From a bacterium (GTDB taxonomy: Bacteria; Latescibacterota; UBA2968; GCA-2709665), in assembly GCA_027619145.1 (NCBI GenBank), contig JAQCGA010000150.1:1-8329 (forward strand): 8,329 nucleotides of DNA, written 5' to 3'. The translations under genes were made by a program, and so were the position numbers. Under the pieces are notes generated by a model, which did no database searches, was not told the DNA's origin, and saw nothing but the letters and a program-made list of their open reading frames with translations. Shown here piece by piece: positions 5,512 to 8,329 of the stretch (position 1 is its first letter; each line of letters begins with the position of its first letter).

Positions 5512-7515
5512 TCAGATTTCTAAGCACAACGTACCCCGCGTGTCTACACGCACCACCACCCCAGGCGGCACAACCGTTGTTGCGCCTGCTTCCTCAATCA
5601 CCGCTGGCCCGACCATGAAACATTTCGTATTCAGGTTTTCACGGTTAAACACCGGGCAGGTAAGATACTCGCCGTGAAACCAAACATCCCGTTCGCCAGA
5701 GGCGATGCCATCTCCACCTTCCCACGCCGAAGGCAACAACCGTTCAAACGGCCGGTCGGCTTCCTGAATCACGGTGGTTCGAGCTTTTCGCAACCGAAGA
5801 GAATATCCCTCCATGAGCGTACCAAACGCACGGTACCGAGATTCAAAAAGATCGTACAGGGTTTGTACCGCCGGAGCAGGCTGGTCCAACTCCAGCACAA
5901 TACCGGTTTCCTGCCCACCATATCCCACTTCCACTTCGTACAGAGTCCGCGTGGTTTTCGAATCTACATCCAGCCGCCGAAGTGCCTCTTCGCGCTGCGT
6001 TTCAAATACCGTTTTTAATTGCGCCATGCCATCCGAATCTACCGCCACATCCAGTCGCACAGACCGGATCTCTCTCGCCTGTGCCAGCAGTCCCCCCCAG
6101 GCAGAAAACAACCCCGCACGATAGGGAACCAGAATTTTCGAAATGCCCAGGTCTTGCGCAATTCCGGGCGCATGTAGCGGACCGGCCCCACCGTAAGCCA
6201 CCAGAACCAGCTCGTCCAGAGGAATCCGTTTCTCCAGCGCCAGCAACCGGATGCATTCGGCCATTTTCTCTTCCACAACTTCTACAATGCCCGCCGCCGC
6301 CGCTTCCGGTGTCAGCTTTAAGGGTCGGGCAATCCGCTCGGCAACCGTGCGCCGGGCCGCTACAACATCCAGTTTGCGAACGCCACCGGGAAGCCGCAAT
6401 TCTTTGCCCACACGCCCCAGGATCAGGTCCGCATCAATCACCGTAGCCTGAAGGCTCTGTTTCCCATAACAGGCCGGCCCAGGGTCTGCACCCACACCCT
6501 CTGGTCCAACTTCCAGCCCGCCGCGTGCACCTACCTTTGCCACGCTCCCACCACCTGCGCCCAGCGTAGCAATATCCAGCGACGGAATCGCCACCGGAAG
6601 CCCAAAGTCCAGTTCTCTGGATTCCGTCAACGCGGGTACACCACCGGAAACCAGACAGGCGTCGAAACTGGTCCCCCCCATGTCACAGGCCACAAACGAC
6701 GCCACGTTGGAAGCCGCACACAAATATTGTGCTCCCCACACGCCTGCAGCAGGCCCGGAAAGCGCCGTTCGAACAGCAGCTTCGGCACTTCGTGCTGCAG
6801 GTGCCAGCCCGCCATCTGAAGTAACCACCCACAACATTGCGCGGCATTCAATTTCTTCGAGCCGGCTTTCAAGCGCATCCAGGTACGTTGCCATCAGCGG
6901 GGTCACGTACGCACTGGCCGCCGCCGTAGCCGTCCGTTCAAATTCCGACGCAACGCCACATACCTCGCTCGCAGCAATCACCCGGCGTTCCGGCCACCGG
7001 TTTCGAAGAGCCTGCACAGCAGCTTGCTCATTTTCCGGCGAACGCGTCGCATGTAAAAAACTCACCACAACCACCTCAGCACCGGCCTCCCACAGATGTT
7101 CCGCCGCCGCCGTCACCTCATCCAGTACGACCGGTGTTACCACACCATCCGGACCACTCCGCTCGCTCACCTCCAGCCGGAAGGCCCTCGAAATCAACGG
7201 CTCAAAAACCACCTCCTGCCCATAGGGCTTCCGCCGGTTGCGCCGTCGCAGCGCCAGCACGTCCCGGAAACCCTGCGTGGTAATTAACCCACATTGCGCC
7301 CCTTTCCGTTCAATCAACGCATTGGTCGCTACCGTGGTCCCGTGAAAAATTTCGTCCACATCTCCAGGCACCACACCGCAGGCCTGTAGGGCCTCCACAA
7401 ACCCCTGGCTAAAATCGGCCGGCGTGGTATCCACCTTCACCGCATGAAATTCCCCATCGGCATAACAAACCAGGTCCGTAAACGTCCCACCAATGTCGAT
7501 TCCCACCAGAACCAT
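5512..7515 (-). CDS. hyuA: HyuA-type hydantoinase A/oxoprolinase family subunit (ATP-binding)
   Basis: This 667-residue protein has the ASKHA-like ATPase fold of the HyuA family. Signatures in order are: GIDIGGTFTD (5-14, phosphate-1 loop), FHGTTVATNALIERKG (57-72), GLITTQGFRDVLALRRRNR (76-94), VTSDGGL (231-237), SGPAAG (253-258), CDMGGTSFDACLV (277-289), LGAGGGSVAKV (318-328), GPEGVGADPGPACYG (337-351) and AYGGAGPLHA (440-449). HyuA is thought to phosphorylate the ring carbonyl or substrate so that HyuB can complete hydrolysis or carboxylation in the cytoplasm. Length is normal (about 650-700) and I see no frameshift. The ATG at 7515 begins directly with MVLVGIDIGG, as expected. The nearest Shine-Dalgarno-like bases (AGGG, 7524-7527) overlap the end of the heptamer repeat array. 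It heads the hyuAB pair and lies 62 bp after the EnvC-like stop. The substrate (hydantoin, oxoproline or a ketone) cannot be read from sequence alone. Confidence 0.9.
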   Translation of the reverse strand: MVLVGIDIGGTFTDLVCYADGEFHAVKVDTTPADFSQGFVEALQACGVVPGDVDEIFHGTTVATNALIERKGAQCGLITTQGFRDVLALRRRNRRKPYGQEVVFEPLISRAFRLEVSERSGPDGVVTPVVLDEVTAAAEHLWEAGAEVVVVSFLHATRSPENEQAAVQALRNRWPERRVIAASEVCGVASEFERTATAAASAYVTPLMATYLDALESRLEEIECRAMLWVVTSDGGLAPAARSAEAAVRTALSGPAAGVWGAQYLCAASNVASFVACDMGGTSFDACLVSGGVPALTESRELDFGLPVAIPSLDIATLGAGGGSVAKVGARGGLEVGPEGVGADPGPACYGKQSLQATVIDADLILGRVGKELRLPGGVRKLDVVAARRTVAERIARPLKLTPEAAAAGIVEVVEEKMAECIRLLALEKRIPLDELVLVAYGGAGPLHAPGIAQDLGISKILVPYRAGLFSAWGGLLAQAREIRSVRLDVAVDSDGMAQLKTVFETQREEALRRLDVDSKTTRTLYEVEVGYGGQETGIVLELDQPAPAVQTLYDLFESRYRAFGTLMEGYSLRLRKARTTVIQEADRPFERLLPSAWEGGDGIASGERDVWFHGEYLTCPVFNRENLNTKCFMVGPAVIEEAGATTVVPPGVVVRVDTRGTLCLEI

Positions 7516-7524
7516 AAAACCCGC

Positions 7525-7573
7525 CCTGACTCCTGATCCCTGATCCCTGACCCCTGATCCCTGACCCCTGACC
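7525..7573. repeat. Heptamer tandem repeat, seven CCTGAYC-type units
   Basis: Exactly 49 bases split into seven 7-bp units on the plus strand: CCTGACT, CCTGATC, CCTGATC, CCTGACC, CCTGATC, CCTGACC, CCTGACC. The first five bases CCTGA never vary; only the last two do. On the minus (coding) strand the units read GGTCAGG, GATCAGG or AGTCAGG. The array fills most of the 62-bp gap between the EnvC-like gene and hyuA and ends nine bases before the hyuA ATG. Short tandem heptamers of similar sequence occur in intergenic regions of several bacterial groups, such as some cyanobacteria, and tend to vary in copy number by slippage. Confidence 0.95.
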
Positions 7574-7577
7574 TCCC

Positions 7578-8329
7578 CTATTTAATCCACCCCATCGGAT
7601 CCAGCGGTTGCTCACCTTCCATAATTTCAAAATGCAGTTGAGGCACGCCGTCTACACGACCCGTGCTACCCACCTGCCCTAAAGTGGCACCCTCAGCCAG
7701 AAGTTGAGACCGGTTCACCTGAACAGATGCCAGATGGCCGTATAGCGTAAAAAAACCGCCCGGGTGGCGCAACAGTACAAACTGACCGTATCCTGGAAAC
7801 CAATCTACCATCACCACTTCGCCTGGGGCCACAGCTACGACATCTTTGCCTTCGGGCGCGGCCAGATTGACGCCCCGGTGAAACGTCCAGGTCTTCAGTT
7901 CTGGTTCCTGGCGCCGCCCGAAACGCTCTACAACTTTCCCGGCTACCGGTTTGCGCAGCTTGCCCCGATGTCCAGGAAAATCAAACGGCGGCAATTCCGT
8001 CAACTGCTTTCGGCGCTGGAGTTCCTGAATCATCTGTGCAATTCGTTCGCTGGACTCGGCCAGGGCCGCTTCTGTCTTCTGAATCTCCCTGCGCCGGGCC
8101 GAAGCGTCTACCCGCAACCGTCTCAGCTCTTTCTCGCGTTGCGTCACGTGTTCAGAAAGACGCTGCTCAGATACCTGTTTGGCTTTTAATAACGCCCGTT
8201 GATGCTCGTGCTGGGTTTGTTGAAGTTGCAACACATTGTCCACCCGCTTTCGAGAAACGCGGATGGCTTCATAATCTTGCCGATCCTGTTCTGCAATACG
8301 AGAAAGATAGCGCACCCGCTTTAGCGCAT
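7578..8329 (-). CDS. EnvC-like murein hydrolase activator, degenerate LytM (M23) domain, 5' end outside window
   Basis: The frame is open through the right edge (ALKR precedes the GTG at 8313-8315), so the N-terminus is missing, probably with a signal peptide and more coiled coil. Counting that GTG as residue 1, residues 1 to about 105 are charged, heptad-like coiled coil rich in Q, R, E and K. A linker follows (ELPPFDFPGHRGKLRKPVAG), then an M23/LytM domain (about 120-245) with GEVVMVDWFPGYGQFVLL, TLYGHL and QLHFEIMEGEQPLDPMGWIK. This order is that of EnvC, the periplasmic activator that lets FtsEX switch on cell-wall amidases at division. The LytM zinc set is incomplete: HxxxD reads HRGVN (H146, D to N150) and HLH reads QLH (H to Q226, H228 kept), while H194 is kept. 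Loss of zinc ligands is also seen in E. coli EnvC, so an activator role is favoured over an active endopeptidase. The TAG stop is at 7578-7580. envC would be a fair name, but without ftsEX context I leave the symbol open. Confidence 0.8.
   Translation of the reverse strand, partial: ALKRVRYLSRIAEQDRQDYEAIRVSRKRVDNVLQLQQTQHEHQRALLKAKQVSEQRLSEHVTQREKELRRLRVDASARRREIQKTEAALAESSERIAQMIQELQRRKQLTELPPFDFPGHRGKLRKPVAGKVVERFGRRQEPELKTWTFHRGVNLAAPEGKDVVAVAPGEVVMVDWFPGYGQFVLLRHPGGFFTLYGHLASVQVNRSQLLAEGATLGQVGSTGRVDGVPQLHFEIMEGEQPLDPMGWIK

Noticed and set aside
6002..6878. Extra minus-strand frames inside hyuA (66-84 codons)
   Set aside because: They are out of frame with the conserved HyuA coding sequence, which is continuous with all its motifs, so they are not evidence of a frameshift.
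7409..7630. Minus-strand 73-codon frame with GQGSGIRGQGSGIR repeats
   Set aside because: The glycine-rich repeat is simply the heptamer array translated, and the frame overlaps the ends of two real genes.

Overview
The window is compact bacterial DNA of roughly 50-55% GC by eye. It fits a Gram-negative, probably environmental and uncultured lineage. An EnvC-like division factor implies an outer-membrane cell plan, and a creatininase-family gene, hyuAB-type genes and a CCTGAYC heptamer tandem repeat remind me of FCB-type or Poribacteria/Latescibacterota-like genomes. The phylum guess rests on gene style only and is weak. I see no tRNA, rRNA, CRISPR array, transposase or phage gene.

Layout. 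Bases 2-430 (+) are the 3' part of a creatininase-family amidohydrolase gene. It is followed in the same frame by an open stretch (431-550) that reads like the C-terminal relic of an alpha/beta-hydrolase. Bases 545-646 hold two intrinsic terminators, one per strand, placed so that the two converging transcripts overlap by about 100 nt. Everything from 677 to the right edge is on the minus strand. In transcription order it encodes an EnvC/LytM-like protein (7578 to beyond 8329), HyuA (5512-7515), HyuB (3690-5480), an NrnA-like DHH/DHHA1 phosphoesterase (2611-3597), an ornithine-carbamoyltransferase-like protein (1686-2603) and a UDP-glucuronate decarboxylase-type SDR (677-1603). Gaps are 62, 31, 92, 7 and 82 bp, with no convincing promoter or terminator inside, so this looks like one co-directional run ending at the 545-579 terminator. 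No gene-free stretch exceeds 300 bases.

Function. The genes do not form one obvious pathway. The EnvC-like protein and the UDP-xylose-type enzyme belong to the cell envelope. NrnA handles short RNA oligonucleotides and pAp. HyuAB is an ATP-dependent hydrolase or carboxylase pair of unknown substrate. The carbamoyltransferase has an altered ornithine-binding loop. HyuAB, the carbamoyltransferase and the creatininase-family enzyme could be linked through hydantoin, carbamoyl or creatinine nitrogen chemistry, but that is only a hypothesis.

Points most worth a second look: the substituted SMG loop of the carbamoyltransferase, the lost histidine in the HyuB metal-type motif, the degenerate zinc site of the LytM domain, the heptamer array that fills the gap before hyuA and abuts its ribosome binding site, the crossed terminators, and the hydrolase-like relic. 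I found no convincing wholly new multi-gene system.
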